This document shows, piece by piece, positions 15,000 through 28,110 of a stretch of DNA of 64,000 nucleotides. Made by a program: the position numbers and the translations under genes. The notes beneath the pieces were generated by a model. It saw only the letters and a program-made list of their open reading frames with translations. It was not told where the DNA came from and did not search any database. Origin of the DNA: Anoplolepis gracilipes (Eukaryota; Arthropoda; Insecta; Hymenoptera; Formicidae); contig NC_132971.1 of NCBI RefSeq assembly GCF_047496725.1, positions 17,602,001 to 17,666,000 of the forward strand, read 5' to 3'. Every line of letters begins with the position of its first letter. Position 1 is the stretch's first letter.

Positions 15000-17104
15000 C
15001 ATTAGAGCAACCAACACTCTTCTCGTAACGTGCAATTCCCTGCGCGCTAATAGTATCAGATAGCATGATACACAGACGTGCTGTAATCAAAGCCCCGTGT
15101 CGTCATATCCGCCGGCAGGCAACAGACCTGCAGAACCTGTGCCAACAAATTTCGACTCGCAACCTCGAGACGGTTAAGAAAGGACTGCGAAAAGACCGCC
15201 ACAGGGAAAGAAAAAAAGAAAGAGAAACAAATGGAAAGGACCAGAACGGCCAGCGCCGTCACAGAGGAGGAGTAGAAACTGATGGAGGAGGGCTGAGAAT
15301 TAGGGGTTGGTCGCAAGCAGCGTGCGCGCGAGAGGGCTTTGCTAGGGAGGGAAAGGGTGGAGTAGTACTATCCCCTCTCGCGCTTTCTCTCTTCCTCTCT
15401 CACTCTCTCCCTCTCTTTCTCACACCCTCTCTTTCTCCCTCGCCAACCTCCAACCCCTCTCGAGCGCGCGCGAGCATTCGGGATTCGAGGTGGTGTGGAA
15501 ACTCGAGCAGACAGCCAGTCGCTCGCCGTACGTTTCACGACGTGGCTCGAAAGTGCTGCCTGGCCGATCGAGATAAGCGACGACGACGACGACGATGACG
15601 ACGACGACAACGACGGCAACGGCGACGGCAATGTAATGTTACTTCTGGATGACGCCGTCGGTCGATTCTGGCCCATGTTGAGATTTGCCGTCCGGCAACG
15701 TCGATAGACATTTGACACTTGGCGTTCGCGCCAATCATTCGATCGTCGCTCGCCGGAATCCACAGGTATCTCAGACAGCGCATTGTGGAGACCGACCGCT
15801 TTCGCGTAACAAATTGCAGGCCGGAATCTGGACAATTGTCGCCTGCGAATCGATCGGAATCCAGAAATATGTTCTAAGATCTCTCCGTCGTTTTTAGAGA
15901 TTTCATCGTGTGACGTGCGCGTTTGTGCCGGTAGAAAATTGCGAGAACGAAGATTCAAAAGTTTAGAGTGGAACTATAGATCAAAACCAGATTGGTCTCT
16001 CTTCAGATCTTACGGTGAAAAAAAATGTGGTAATTAATCTAAGATTAAAGCGATAATCCTTCCTTTCCGCTGACGTTCTTATAGATCAGCGTGTGTGGCG
16101 CGTACACGCGTTTCATCATCGCGTTTGAGTTTCAATCGTCGCGGGGGACTGAATTTCCGGCCAGGAAATTTAACGTCGATCGAACGTGAGCAACGACGCG
16201 GCGAAATTAGCCGGAAGTACTGGCGGATCGGATTAACCGGTAATGTCCGGCATCATCGTTCGTGCAGATCTGCCAAACTATAGCTATATTAACTGTAGTT
16301 AATACCGCTTAATTGAAAAAGGCTCAAAGAGGAATGGCGAATTAATTGTGATAGCGAAGATAAAAAAAAAAAGAGAATAAACTGTAGAGAAGAGAAGTTG
16401 AGGTGCGATCGAGCATACGTAAGCGAAGACAAAGTCTACAAGGTCGAGGAACGAGAGAGAAAGGAGCATGCCATTTCCACGGAGAATTTAATAAGCTCTG
16501 CCGGCTTAGAAGAATGCCGTCCCGCAGATCGGATACGATGTCGCCAGGGTTTCCGATGCCGTCGCAAAATATCTCAGACAATCCGCCGACGCTGAATGGC
16601 GTAGCTTAAGGCGACTTCTTGTGTATACCACCATCGCATGACGCGGATAATCGAAACGATAGCAGACTGAAGAGCTCGAACAGGCTTCCCTCATAGCGTG
16701 GTTGCATCCCTACTTTTTCGTTTTTTCCAACATCTCTCTCTCTCTCTTCTCTCTTTCTCTTTTTCTCTCGAGTCTGCTCGATTTTAGCGATCACGCGACA
16801 CGAGGAGAGCTTCGCCATGTACGCGTGACATCATGTCGACGACGTCTGTGCGTGACACATCGTCGGGTGGTGACCACGTCGAAAGTGACGGTATACTTGC
16901 GTCGAGGGGTGTCGATGAATCGGGTACACTCCGATATGCCGAGTCCAGGACAACGCGGATGCAGAACCCCATAGACCGTGTCCACGCGACGTCGCGATTC
17001 GATGGATCGATCGCGCGCAAGATCCGTCGCGATCTGGGAGCGTCCCTTCGCGGATAATCGTCGATCGTCGTCGCGCGAAACCGCCGTTGCTGCCGGAATG
17101 GACG
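15000..17104 (+). promoter_or_regulatory. CpG-rich block: candidate promoter and non-coding first exon
   Basis: This is the longest GC- and CpG-rich block in an otherwise AT-rich window. It includes many CG dinucleotides, a CT-rich stretch (about 15370-15450), a GAC trinucleotide repeat (15579-15612) and a second CT tract (about 16733-16768). Open frames on both strands here look like by-products of high GC: their translations are Arg/Ser-rich and match no family I know. The block ends with a strong donor, GACG|GTAAGT, with GT at 17105. It lies about 13 kb upstream of, and on the same strand as, the receptor's acceptor at 30080. CpG-rich unmethylated promoters are common in Hymenoptera. No clear TATA box was identified. 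Assignment to Dop2R is inference; it could belong to a lncRNA or another gene. Confidence 0.4.
15579..15612. repeat. (GAC)n trinucleotide repeat with one GAT
   Basis: CGA/GAC triplets with a GAT interruption, inside the CpG-rich block. It yields poly-Asp or poly-Arg in translated frames. Confidence 0.9.
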
Positions 17105-18412
17105 GTAAGTCGGACGCGTGTTGCTGTCGCGTGTTGCTGGCACGCCAATTTCGTTGGTCCAAGGTCCTTCACGTCGACGGTGTCAAGGGCATAGTCACGT
17201 GTGCTATTTGAATTGCTAAGCAGACCTGGATCACCTGATAATTAAAATACGATGTGAGAGAGACGGCGATTTATTATCTGCGAGGGAAACGCTTGAGACA
17301 AGGGTCAATTTCATGCACCGCTTGTTTTGTAAGCCGTACATTAAGTTCAAAAAAGCATCAAGTGTCTTTAAAAATTATAAATAGAATAAAGTAAGATTTG
17401 CGCTTTCTAAAAATTTTGAAATGTAAATAATATATATTAAAAATCGATTTTCAAACATATAACAATTTTGCTTCTCTGGTAAAAAAAATAAATACAACAT
17501 TATATATATACATATTTGTGACACGTAAACAAGAATTCTCTCTCAATACTGCATATTTTTAAGTGCTAAATGATATTGTCACGTTTTGTTATTTATTTCA
17601 TCGTATCCTGGCGTAAAATGCTTTTTTAATACGGCTGTAACAATGGATAAGGCAATTTCACGAAGATGGAGCGAGATAGAAAAATTTTAGCTTCAAGCTG
17701 GTGTCGTATCGCGCGAATTAAGGACTATAAATGAAGAGACCGCGGAGAGTAAAGGGTGTAAACGTAGGGATGGAAAAAGGATTCTTTTACTATCCTTTTT
17801 ACCTTCCGGCATCGAATGTACAGCAGTTTTTCCTTCGTTCTTTCCTCCCTCGTTTTCACTTTCCCCTCCACTCTTTGCGTCATCCCTTGATGTATTAAAG
17901 GGGCACGTGAAATATTCCGAAGGCATTTTCATTACCGTCCTCTCTGAGAATGCATGCGGGCTGATAAGCCTTTCTGTACGAGGGCGTAGGGTAAAGTGGA
18001 TTGCAAAGAGGGAAATCAAATGTATTCGGTTACCAGTGTTTTTTTTTTTTTTTACCTTTTTTTGCTTCAAAGAGAAGATTATATTATTTTTATTAAATTT
18101 ATGCGGGCATGCAAATACTCGGTTTTATTCAGCGTTATAATCAGAAATATGTTTTTCGCGGCAGAGACATTTTTTCGTAGAATGCTCATCAAATGCAAAA
18201 TTAATCTCAACTGTGTTATCAATGTTGATTTTTGTCGAATCTATTCTATTTAAATTGACTTTTATCCAAAGCGAATAAATAATGAACCCTGCGAGCACAC
18301 ACACCAATTACATATGAATAATTTAAATTGGATTTTCTATTCATAGTGATTATATAGTATTTAGTATAGTTAAGTATGATACAGACACATGGTTCAATTA
18401 TACATACTTATA

Positions 18413-18418
18413 ACATAC

Positions 18419-18500
<82 letters not shown>
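18413..18500. repeat. (ACAT)n(AT)n microsatellite
   Basis: Four ACAT-type units lead into about 35 AT units, abutting the left arm of the foldback at 18501. Confidence 0.95.
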
Positions 18501-18503
<3 letters not shown>

Positions 18504-18584
18504 CGAAAAGCAAACTAAACTTTTTGAATCACTTTTTCTTTTTTTTTTCAATCACTTATAACTCGGAAATTATTGATGCCGACA

Positions 18585-18660
18585 TTTTCGCTAAAGAAAA
18601 ATCGGCTTCAAATGATCTCAAGAATCTACCATTAGAAGGTTTTTCACCGGATACCCTGTA
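18585..18660 (+). repeat. Dispersed repeat unit, copy 1
   Basis: The segment from ATTTTCGCT through CAAATGAT, CAAGAATCT and GGTTTTTCACC, ending in a CCCTGTATATA-like tail, occurs again at 18886-18968. It sits inside the foldback loop. It is probably the end of an interspersed repeat family. Confidence 0.6.
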
Positions 18661-18707
18661 TATATATATATATATGTATGTATATTATATATATATATAT
18701 ATATATA
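18657..18707. repeat. (AT)n tract, interrupted
   Basis: Interrupted AT dinucleotides inside the foldback loop, just before its right arm. Confidence 0.9.
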
Positions 18708-18885
18708 AGCGATTGAAAAAAAAAAGGAAAAGTGATTCAAAAAGTTTAGTTTGCTTTTCGCAAACTTTTTGAAGTTAAAAAATTATTAAAACTACATTCT
18801 TCAGTTAATTTCAGCTAGAGTTTACCCTAATATAATTTTAATTTAAGGGTTAATTACAAAGATGTATAATGATAAAAATTGGTAT

Positions 18886-18968
18886 TTTCGCTCAGGAAAA
18901 ATCGACTCCAAATGATTTCAAGAATCTGCCATTAACAGGTTTTTCACCAATTACCAAACACCTTGTAT
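18886..18968 (+). repeat. Dispersed repeat unit, copy 2
   Basis: This second, diverged copy shares ATTTTCGCT, GAAAAATCG, CAAATGAT, TCAAGAATCT, CCATTA and GGTTTTTCACC with copy 1 in the same order. It ends in CACCTTGTATATAAG and runs into a (TG)n microsatellite. Confidence 0.6.
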
Positions 18969-18971
18969 ATA

Positions 18972-18998
18972 AGTGTGTGTGTGTGTGTGTGTGTGTGT
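18972..18998. repeat. (GT)n microsatellite
   Basis: About 13 GT units directly after dispersed unit copy 2. Confidence 0.95.
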
Positions 18999-20313
18999 AA
19001 ATAAATTCACATTTATTTTTATATTCTCTTTTATAACTCATTTTTTTCTTGATAGCACGTATATTTTTTCTAAAGTAAAAAACAATTTGTTATGAAATTA
19101 GCTTGACTCAATAAAAGTACACAAAATGTATTCTATCTAATAATTTAAATATGTCCATTAACAATTACTCATCTATTTTTTTTTAATTATATGAGCAAAC
19201 TTAATGACTTGTATAACAAAATGTTTATGATACAATTGCACAAGATAAAAAATAATTTTGTGCTGTCCATCGTAAAAATACAGAACACATTTATTAAAAT
19301 TTAAAAAAAAAGAGCTGTAGTCTCTATACATCTTATAAACTAAAAATCATATATCTTTATGATAAGTAACGTAACAACAAAATAATAAATATACGCACAT
19401 ACAACAGACACATGCACACATATTTACGTACAAAAATTCAACAATTACATTAATACAAACTGAATGTTACATCTGAGAGTATTATATAACAATTAATATT
19501 AATTTAGATAATTAATTAATTATCTGGAAATCATGTAAATGATTCAATTTTCTCGGACAAAGTTAGTTTTCGCTCATTACGTTTGCGATATTGCAGAAAA
19601 ATTTTAAAATGCCTTCAATGTTTCGAAATTACACGGTAGTATAAGCTGCAGGGCTAACAATCGGTGAATTTTGTGCAAATGGGTTCTCGGCAGACCGCTT
19701 TTTCAGGCGCAATTGAATCTGCCCTAGCACTCACGGCAGTCCTCCAGTCCAGTAGTTGACAAGGTAATTTCAGTAATTCTCTGAATGTACGGTATTTTAC
19801 AAATTCCTGGGTACACTTACAATCCGTATATTTAGCACATTGAGTCATTACTGAAAGGACTTATCGTTCGACTCTTTTCCTAAGGATAAATGAAAATTTT
19901 TCTTTCTAATTAATTGTAATAAATATTTAAATAAAATTTTAAATAAAAAAACTTTCTATTCTACAAATTAAAGTAATGTTAAATTAATATATATCATATT
20001 AATTAAATAGCAGGAAAAATTTGTTGCATTATTGGTTAATTAACATAAGTACAAAGGAAAATATTAAATTTCGTAAATCATGAATAAAAAAAGATTAATA
20101 AGTTTTTATTTATTAATTATAATTTATCAAATAAATAGTTAACAATTACAAAAAAATTTTTTTGTAAAATATTTTTATTCATCTAATGTATGTAGAATAC
20201 TTTTTATTATTTTCATCAATATTTGTCCATTCATAAAATTTATAATTTTTTTCAAATTTAAGCAATTCCTTCTACTTTAGAATTTTTAGTTATATTATTA
20301 ATACTCATCTTTT

Positions 20314-20458
<145 letters not shown>

Positions 20459-23400
20459 AAAAGATAAATATTTTTAAAAATGATCTTTTAAAAAATACTT
20501 ATAAGTTAATAAATGCAGAAAAGTCTGCATTTTTTTGTCTTTTTTTGCAGTTTTATTAATGGTTTTGTAAAATCGAGAATATTTTCTGAATATTATATAG
20601 TATGCAATTTTCATATTTGCACAATGTTTGCCACTATTTAAATACTCGCTTTAGAAACATGTACAATATTTGTGAATAATATCTACAAAAAGAATCGTTT
20701 TGCAAATCAAACTTTTAGATAAAATTTGTGCCTTTTTTATGGCAACGTTATTGCATATTAAATATCGCTAGGCGTTCGGTCAATGGCGGCGTTTCGGAAA
20801 TTTGATAAAATGTTCAACTAAAATCATATTTATTCAATTAAAAATCCATGATCCATATAATTTTTTATCGAAAGAAGCAAAAATAATTATGTAAAAACGG
20901 TTAATCAAAAATTATTACAGTTCACTTTTTTGCTCATTTCGTGCTATCATAATGCAAAAAAACAGAAAATTATCGTCAGAAACAGAACAGAAAAACCAAA
21001 GCAATTCTCATATATGTATGCAGTTCTGTCGCATTTTTAGATGAATCAATTAAATGCGGTCATGCAGTAGGAAAACCAGATATCTTTTTCAGCTAATTTA
21101 ATAGAACACGGTTCTCTGCCATTACCTGTTGCGTCACCATTATTATGCCAGTGTAATACGTATGCCAGTATAACGTCGACGAAGAAAAATGATGACTATG
21201 TTGACTGGAAATAACATTCCTTTACCTTCATATTACGTATGTGTATATTGTTTACATATTAGACACGCTACCAATTCTTAAAAAAAATTATTTTTTCGAG
21301 ATTATCATCATATTAGGTTTTTTAATTCACAAAAATGTCAATCACAATTTTTATTAATAAAATAATATTTATGCAATTATTTCATAGTTTTACATAACTA
21401 TTTCATAGTCGTATGAATATTATTTTATTCATAGATATCTAGTTATATTAAGAGTATTAATGTTTAGCATAAAATATTATATAAATATGTATAAAATATA
21501 TATAAAATGTATAAATAATGTATTACAATTTCATACATAATTACATCTTAATTATTTGATGAGGAATAGTCTTGTAAAATCATTCAATAGTTTGGGATAA
21601 TAATTAGAGATTGATAGCGTAAAAATGTCACAAGATGTTTCATCAAAAGCTATGATACTCATATTTATTTACAACTTCTAAAACTTTATATAAACCTGAA
21701 AATATCAAAAAAGGAAATGTTATTGCTATACTTAATAGTTTTTGAGATAATAACTGATCGCAAGATATATTTTTATACAAATAATAATTATTCACAATTA
21801 ATATGCGTGACATTGGTTTAAAATTATTAGTATATGTCAAATATTTTTTGGATCATTTTATTTAATTATACGTACGTCGATATGTGTCACATAACAATAT
21901 TTGTTCCGTGACACACATATACATACGCAGTTGCTAATTATCACATATTATTTTGGACTAAATTGTTAATTATTCAATCGAGAATAGCGTGTACAAAGTT
22001 AATACAACGGTCTTTTATGATCATATATTAATATTGAAATTTCTATCATGCTGGAAGAGAGAGAATGCGAGTTACATATTTATAGACAAATATCGATATA
22101 CTACAATTCAATTACAGCTGTTATCATAGCGTATAAAATTAATTTTCGTATATGAAAATGTCACGTATCTAATTTACTTGCTCAAAATTTTATTTCTTTG
22201 TTCAATATAATTAAATTATATCTTTTAAATTACATTTGTATTTCATTAAAAATATAAGTCCGTTTAACTCAAGATACTTTTTTTGCAAATGTGAGAGTGC
22301 GCTTTAGACAATTATTAAGAGCTGTTAAGGAACTATATTTATTATTTTTTTAAATTAAAACTAAATATTAGAGACCTGCTTTGGATACATATTGCAGTAC
22401 TCGGGATAATTCCTCAAGATCATTTCTCACCCAAATGGCGCACCAAATGTCTAACAGAATAGCAGGCAGGAAGGAGTCCGCATTAGCGAAGTTTCGTGCT
22501 AATTGTACGTAATTAATTATATCATTATTTCGCCGATTAATCTAAGTCTCTCGCCGCAACGGTGGAGGATCATATTTTTCACTCTCCTCGCGATATACGG
22601 TATTCTTTGCCGCAACTGCTGCACAAGAACGATCAATCTAGAGCGATACGATTTCATTTTTTGAAAGACAGAAAACAACGTTACGTACAAAGGAAAAGAA
22701 AGATGTTGCCTTCCTGGCGAGATAAAAATTGCCAAGAATATATTGCGGGAATATTTTCTACCTTTGTCACAGGAAAAATCATCGTTACATGTGACAATTT
22801 AATATTTGAAAACAATTCTAAAATTTTTTTCCTCTGCATTTAAATATTTTATAGATCATAAAAGTGCATCTTGAAAAACGTGAAATTGATGGACAACATA
22901 TTGAAAATTAATAAACAGCAACGCGCATCCGATATCCATTTATTTTATTTCCGTGCAGCCAAATTATAGCTAAATGATGCAGTTACCTAAAGAATGAACC
23001 ATTTAATGAGCCGTTCGTTAACTTTAATTACGCCTTTTTATACAAAAGACTAATTGACCAGGTAACTAATAAACTGTGAAATTCAATGAACAAATAGTGC
23101 AGCAATATTCCAACTTTATTAAACAAGCTTTTAAATATTATATTTTCATCAAACTGGAGATTGCAGTCCTAATGACGCTTTAAATATCAAATAGAATCAC
23201 AAGTGAGATCACCGTATATATCATACATTGATGTACAGTCAATTAGCGCTGATTCACAATTAGCGCGACATTTTCATTTCTCAAACTCTCGTTTCACTGA
23301 TGAACTGTCGCGTGCAAATAGAAACGTTCATTTTTCATTTATATAATAGTCGCGTTTTATATTATCGCATGCAACCATATAAGCGTCAATATACAGCACA

Positions 23401-26400
23401 CACAATATATAGCCACATGAGCTAGCATATTACATTTACGAAAAACAAAGATAAATTGTTAGAATATATTAAAAACTCACGTAATATACGGTCGATTTAA
23501 TAAATTCGACTTAGTTCTTGTAAAAGTAAAGATTGTATTACTATGCTATATTGCAAAATGGATATCTATTTCTATCGTATTTAACTATTCATGCTATTTA
23601 TTATAAACGCAAGGATCATTATCTTGAGTCACGGATTTCAAAAATCCATATTGCTTTTAGTAGATATATTTTGAAATATTACATGCTCTGCGTGTTGTTC
23701 TACTTTACATTTTTATTTTCATTATTTAAGTTGTAGAATAAAAGACATCTGGATGTATTGATTACTAACATTTATATATTTATTATATATACATACATAT
23801 ATGTATATTTATAACATTTATATATTTACATACATGTGCGAGTCCGCACTTTAAATCTACTGTGGCCATACACAATGTTTGTAATCAACAAAGAATAATA
23901 ATGTTTACAATCGACTACAAATAATGTTCTTACGTGTAATTCTCACAGAGGGACGGATCAGAGTAAAGTTGTACCGAAGGCATGTTTGCGTGCTCGCGAA
24001 AGTTAGCTCGCTAACAACAGAATCCTCCCTTTGAGACTAACCTACGCGAGAGTGGACGAACTCGCATTACTCACGCTTGCGAGATTTCCTGCGTGCACGT
24101 ATCTTTTTATATTCCGCATGTTCTTCTCTTGTGTAGCACTCACCTCAAAACTGGATCATTTTTTACTGGAACGTACACATGTATGCATCTCTCGTAGTTG
24201 AAACATTTTTTTATTTATATCGCGTTGACATCCAATTTTTCTTGGTTGAATAGATTTAACATCATTCAAAGCGTAAATTATACCATGCATATGCAATTTT
24301 TGATGGAAAAATTTTAAAGCAAACTTGTGATATTAAACAATATACCAGAAATATAAAAAATTCGACAGATTAAGAAAAAAATTCGTAAATACGTATTGTA
24401 AAAAAATGTGAGAAATTTAATGATAGAATATACTTATCAAAGAAATTATTAATCTTTACTATCAATGCAAAATTTTGTACTACTATAAAAAAGTATTAAG
24501 AAAATGTGTATCAAAACAATGTTCAAGATTTAAGATAATTCAAGTTTCAGAACAAAAATTATAATTACTTTTCTAAGAAATAATTTCTAAAAATAAGTAC
24601 TCTATTTCCGAACAATTTATGATTAACCTTAATTAAAAAAAAATATATTAACTAGTATCAACTATTATTGCTAGATGGTCAGCGTCAATTGATTTTTCAA
24701 TTAGTAAAATTATATACGATATACCATTCTAACTTTTCTAATCAAATATGTAATAAACTTGAACTAATATTGTCAAATTAATAGAATATGCAATATCATT
24801 AAATTAATAATATCAAATAATTGATATATTTGCTTCTGATTATATCAATCTATTTCTATTTCTATCTTTATTTATAGTAACATTATTAATTTTCTGATTG
24901 ACTATTTGTTCTCGTCATATATTATTTAATATATAATTTTAATACTTCATTAGCAATTAACTTAAAGACATAAAAAATATCTATGTATTACTCGCAATTG
25001 CATGTGTGTTGCATTTTAATAAATATTATAGAATAAAAAACCTTTTACTTTTAACAAAAAAGAATTATTAAAAAATTAAATAAAAAAATATATTATATAT
25101 ATAAAATAAAGAGGTAGTAATCATGTTTTTCTTTAAAAAGAAACACATCTGCATTGAAAGTCAACATATATAAGAATTGCTGGTTTAAATTATTTTTAAT
25201 TAAAAGACTAAGATTTATCGTGACTTTTTCGGAAAATTTACTGAAAAACACAATTTTAGCAGTACATATTCTATGCAAGTTCACATTTTTTCCAATTGAC
25301 TCTGTCAGCGGACAGCATTCTCCAGGATAAAGCTAGACTGCATCTATTTGCAACGTACTTTTCTAGATGCAAATATTACCGAGATTAAATATTGCTCTTG
25401 TGCTCAAATCCTATTACTTTATCAGTTTATTTCCTCTAACATGTAATATTATTTTCTTTTAGCATGACCAGTATAAAATTAATCTACAAAAGCCTTTAAA
25501 ACTATAATTATCCAGATATAAACAGGATTACTTCATAAAGAGTCAAAAAGTATGTAAATTCTATAAATCGTTTTTTAATAAATAATTTTTTGCAAAAATT
25601 TAATGTCCAATTTTTTTTACACTTAAATGTAAATGCTTCTTAAAAGTAAAATATTTTGTGAATTATTGTAATTTGCAACATTAATTTCTTTTCATAACGC
25701 GCGTATTACATCGCCTTTCGAAGAAATGAAATGTCAAATTTCGGTACTTTCTCTTTTCTGTGCATCAGCGCGGAATAATGCATGAAGTTTTATAGAAAGG
25801 AGGAGCGAGCACAGCAACAACGACGCCAAATGTCGAGAACAAAATTTCTACACTGTGTTCTCTTCACCAGGGATTAATATCTCTTTGCATATTTACATAT
25901 TCAAGTAACGCGCCGCATTTCTTGTTGGAGCAACGGAAAGAATATCGTTACTAAATCCACTCATTACTCTCGAACTGGCGTTAATGATTAATGATATAAT
26001 AATGCGTAAAAATCACCATAATACAATCATTATATTATTTGTAACACAATCTATAAAGAATTTAATACTTTTATGGCATTATAAAAATCTGTAATACAAT
26101 TGAAAGAATCTGCAATTCTGTGGATAAGTCTTTCAATTATTTTCTATAATATTTAAAATAGTGGAAAATCCGAGATAATAATGTTATAAATATTTAATTA
26201 TAATTATATAAATATTATTAAATAACAAGTATTTAATATAATGTTTTAATATGAATATATATAATTTGTCCCTGTATTTAATTCGTGTTTCTCATCATAT
26301 AATACAATAGATATAAACATAATATAGTATCAAAAACATTTTGTAATTAAAACATATAAATGCTTTTAGAAATTATGTAATCCCTTCTTCGTGATTTAAG

Positions 26401-28026
26401 ATATTATAAAAAAATAAAGTTTTAAACTTTTTTTTAAGCCAACAAATGCAAAATAAAAAGTTAAATTTATAAAAAATATTTATATAATCATAACTATTAA
26501 TTAATTTATTAAATTAATTAAACTATTTATTAATAATGTAAAAGATGGAGAAAATATTAAATGTTCTTGAAATATATAATTTATATTATTATGTAGCTTG
26601 AAACTAAATAAAATTGCTGAATCACAAATAAATTAAATGTGTTAAACCACGTCAAAGGAAAAAAATAAGTTTATAAAGGGAACAGTATCATTACAGTAAT
26701 TTTACAAAATGAAAACAGTGAACCACGAGAAACGATACTATTTTATGGCGTGTATAAAACACTCGCGACGTGATATTCCGTTTACTTTCTTTAAATTCAT
26801 GGAAGAACGGAGTTCGCAATGGCATTCGCGAACATTTCTAGAATGTCGATATCGAAGAGACAGTCTAAAATGTCGGCGGCCTCGGAACGACGTTTAAGAT
26901 CTGACGTTCGCAGTGAGTATATACATTCCTCCTGATAAAATTCAGTCACCCTTCTTCAACACTCTTACACTTCTGCGTACCCGTTGCTCAAAGCACAGAG
27001 AGCGAAGTACGAAGGGTCGCGACACATGCGAAGCAAAAAAAGGGAGCGAAGGATGAAGGAGAGAGTGCTGACGGAGGAAGGAAAGAAGGAAGAGGGAATA
27101 CGGGATGAATTACAGGATGCGTGGCTGTTTCCCTCCGGGTCGTCTCCGTTCTACATTTTTTTCTCGATCGCTTTTCACGAACTCAAATACTGCATTATAT
27201 GTGAATTTTATAAAAGCAAAGATAAATCTCTACAGTTTTTGTTATCGACTTTAACAAAAGCGATACTTTAACAAGTATACTAGCAGGAGCAACAGTAAGT
27301 TTACTTTTCATCAGAGATTCGATAAGTAATTATTAATATAAATATATTATCAAATATATACGTGTCTTACATGTAAAATAAAGCAAAAAAAATTGTTCAA
27401 ACAAATATCTTTTAATTTAAATTAGTAATTAAATTCATAAATGAATAATGTCAGTTAGAATAAGTTTATTCTTTATTTTTCTTTATTTTTATAATTATTT
27501 TTTATTTAATTAATTTAGATATAATATTATATATTAGAGTTTCTAATTTTTAATTATTATTTGTAATTAATTTTGAATCAAAATACAAAATATTCATTTA
27601 TATATTTATATATGCAACAAGTGAAATTTGCTAGAAAATTGTTGCAATAAATTTTCACATGTTAACAACATGATTAAAGATTATCTTCTCGTTTAAATAG
27701 ATATTCTTTGTAGTTTCTTATAAATATGTATGCACAAGATAGTTACTTTTTAAAAAATTCTGCTCTTAATTTCTTTATACTCATGTTGGTTGAACGAAAT
27801 ATATCAGTTCTCATAAATATGAATTTCATATAAATGTAAATTTTAATATAAAAATATAACTTCCGCACTATTGTTTTTATTCTAGTTGTGTTCATTTATT
27901 TAAGTTTTACACTTTATTTATAAATTTTTATTTATTTGCTTATACTTAGATAATTAAAACACTCAAAAAAACATTGGAAACATATTTTTACTTTTAGATC
28001 TAAAAATGAGAATTAAGTAACATCTT

Positions 28027-28027
28027 C

Positions 28028-28097
<70 letters not shown>

Positions 28098-28110
28098 GTC
28101 CCCTTCTCTC
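28027..28110. repeat. (CT)n microsatellite, interrupted
   Basis: A CT tract with TTT interruptions and a GTCCCC stretch near the end, about 2 kb upstream of the receptor exon. Confidence 0.95.

Larger units (their letters stand above)
18501..18763. repeat. Foldback repeat with 57-bp arms
   Basis: Arms at 18501-18557 and 18707-18763 are inverted complements at 55 of 57 positions. They contain GCGAAAAGCAAACTAAAC and its complement. The ~150-bp centre holds a copy of a dispersed unit (about 18585-18660) and an (AT)n tract. A long (ACAT)n(AT)n repeat abuts the left arm. The high arm identity suggests a recent or gene-converted structure. Confidence 0.8.

Noticed and set aside
15065..15958. Overlapping 177- and 196-codon open frames on opposite strands
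   Set aside because: They lie in CpG-rich, CT/GA-repetitive sequence, are Arg/Ser-rich, and have no recognisable domain. High GC alone lowers stop frequency.
16784..17172. Three overlapping minus-strand frames of 113-123 codons
   Set aside because: All three minus frames are open at once because of CG-rich TCG/CGA content, which argues against coding selection in any one of them.
18376..18772. 61- and 127-codon frames with poly-(Tyr-Ile)
   Set aside because: Translated AT microsatellite and foldback repeat.
21875..21925. Imperfect palindrome with GTGTCAC/GTGACAC
   Set aside because: Short arms (about 11 bp) in AT-rich DNA; not strong enough to call an element.
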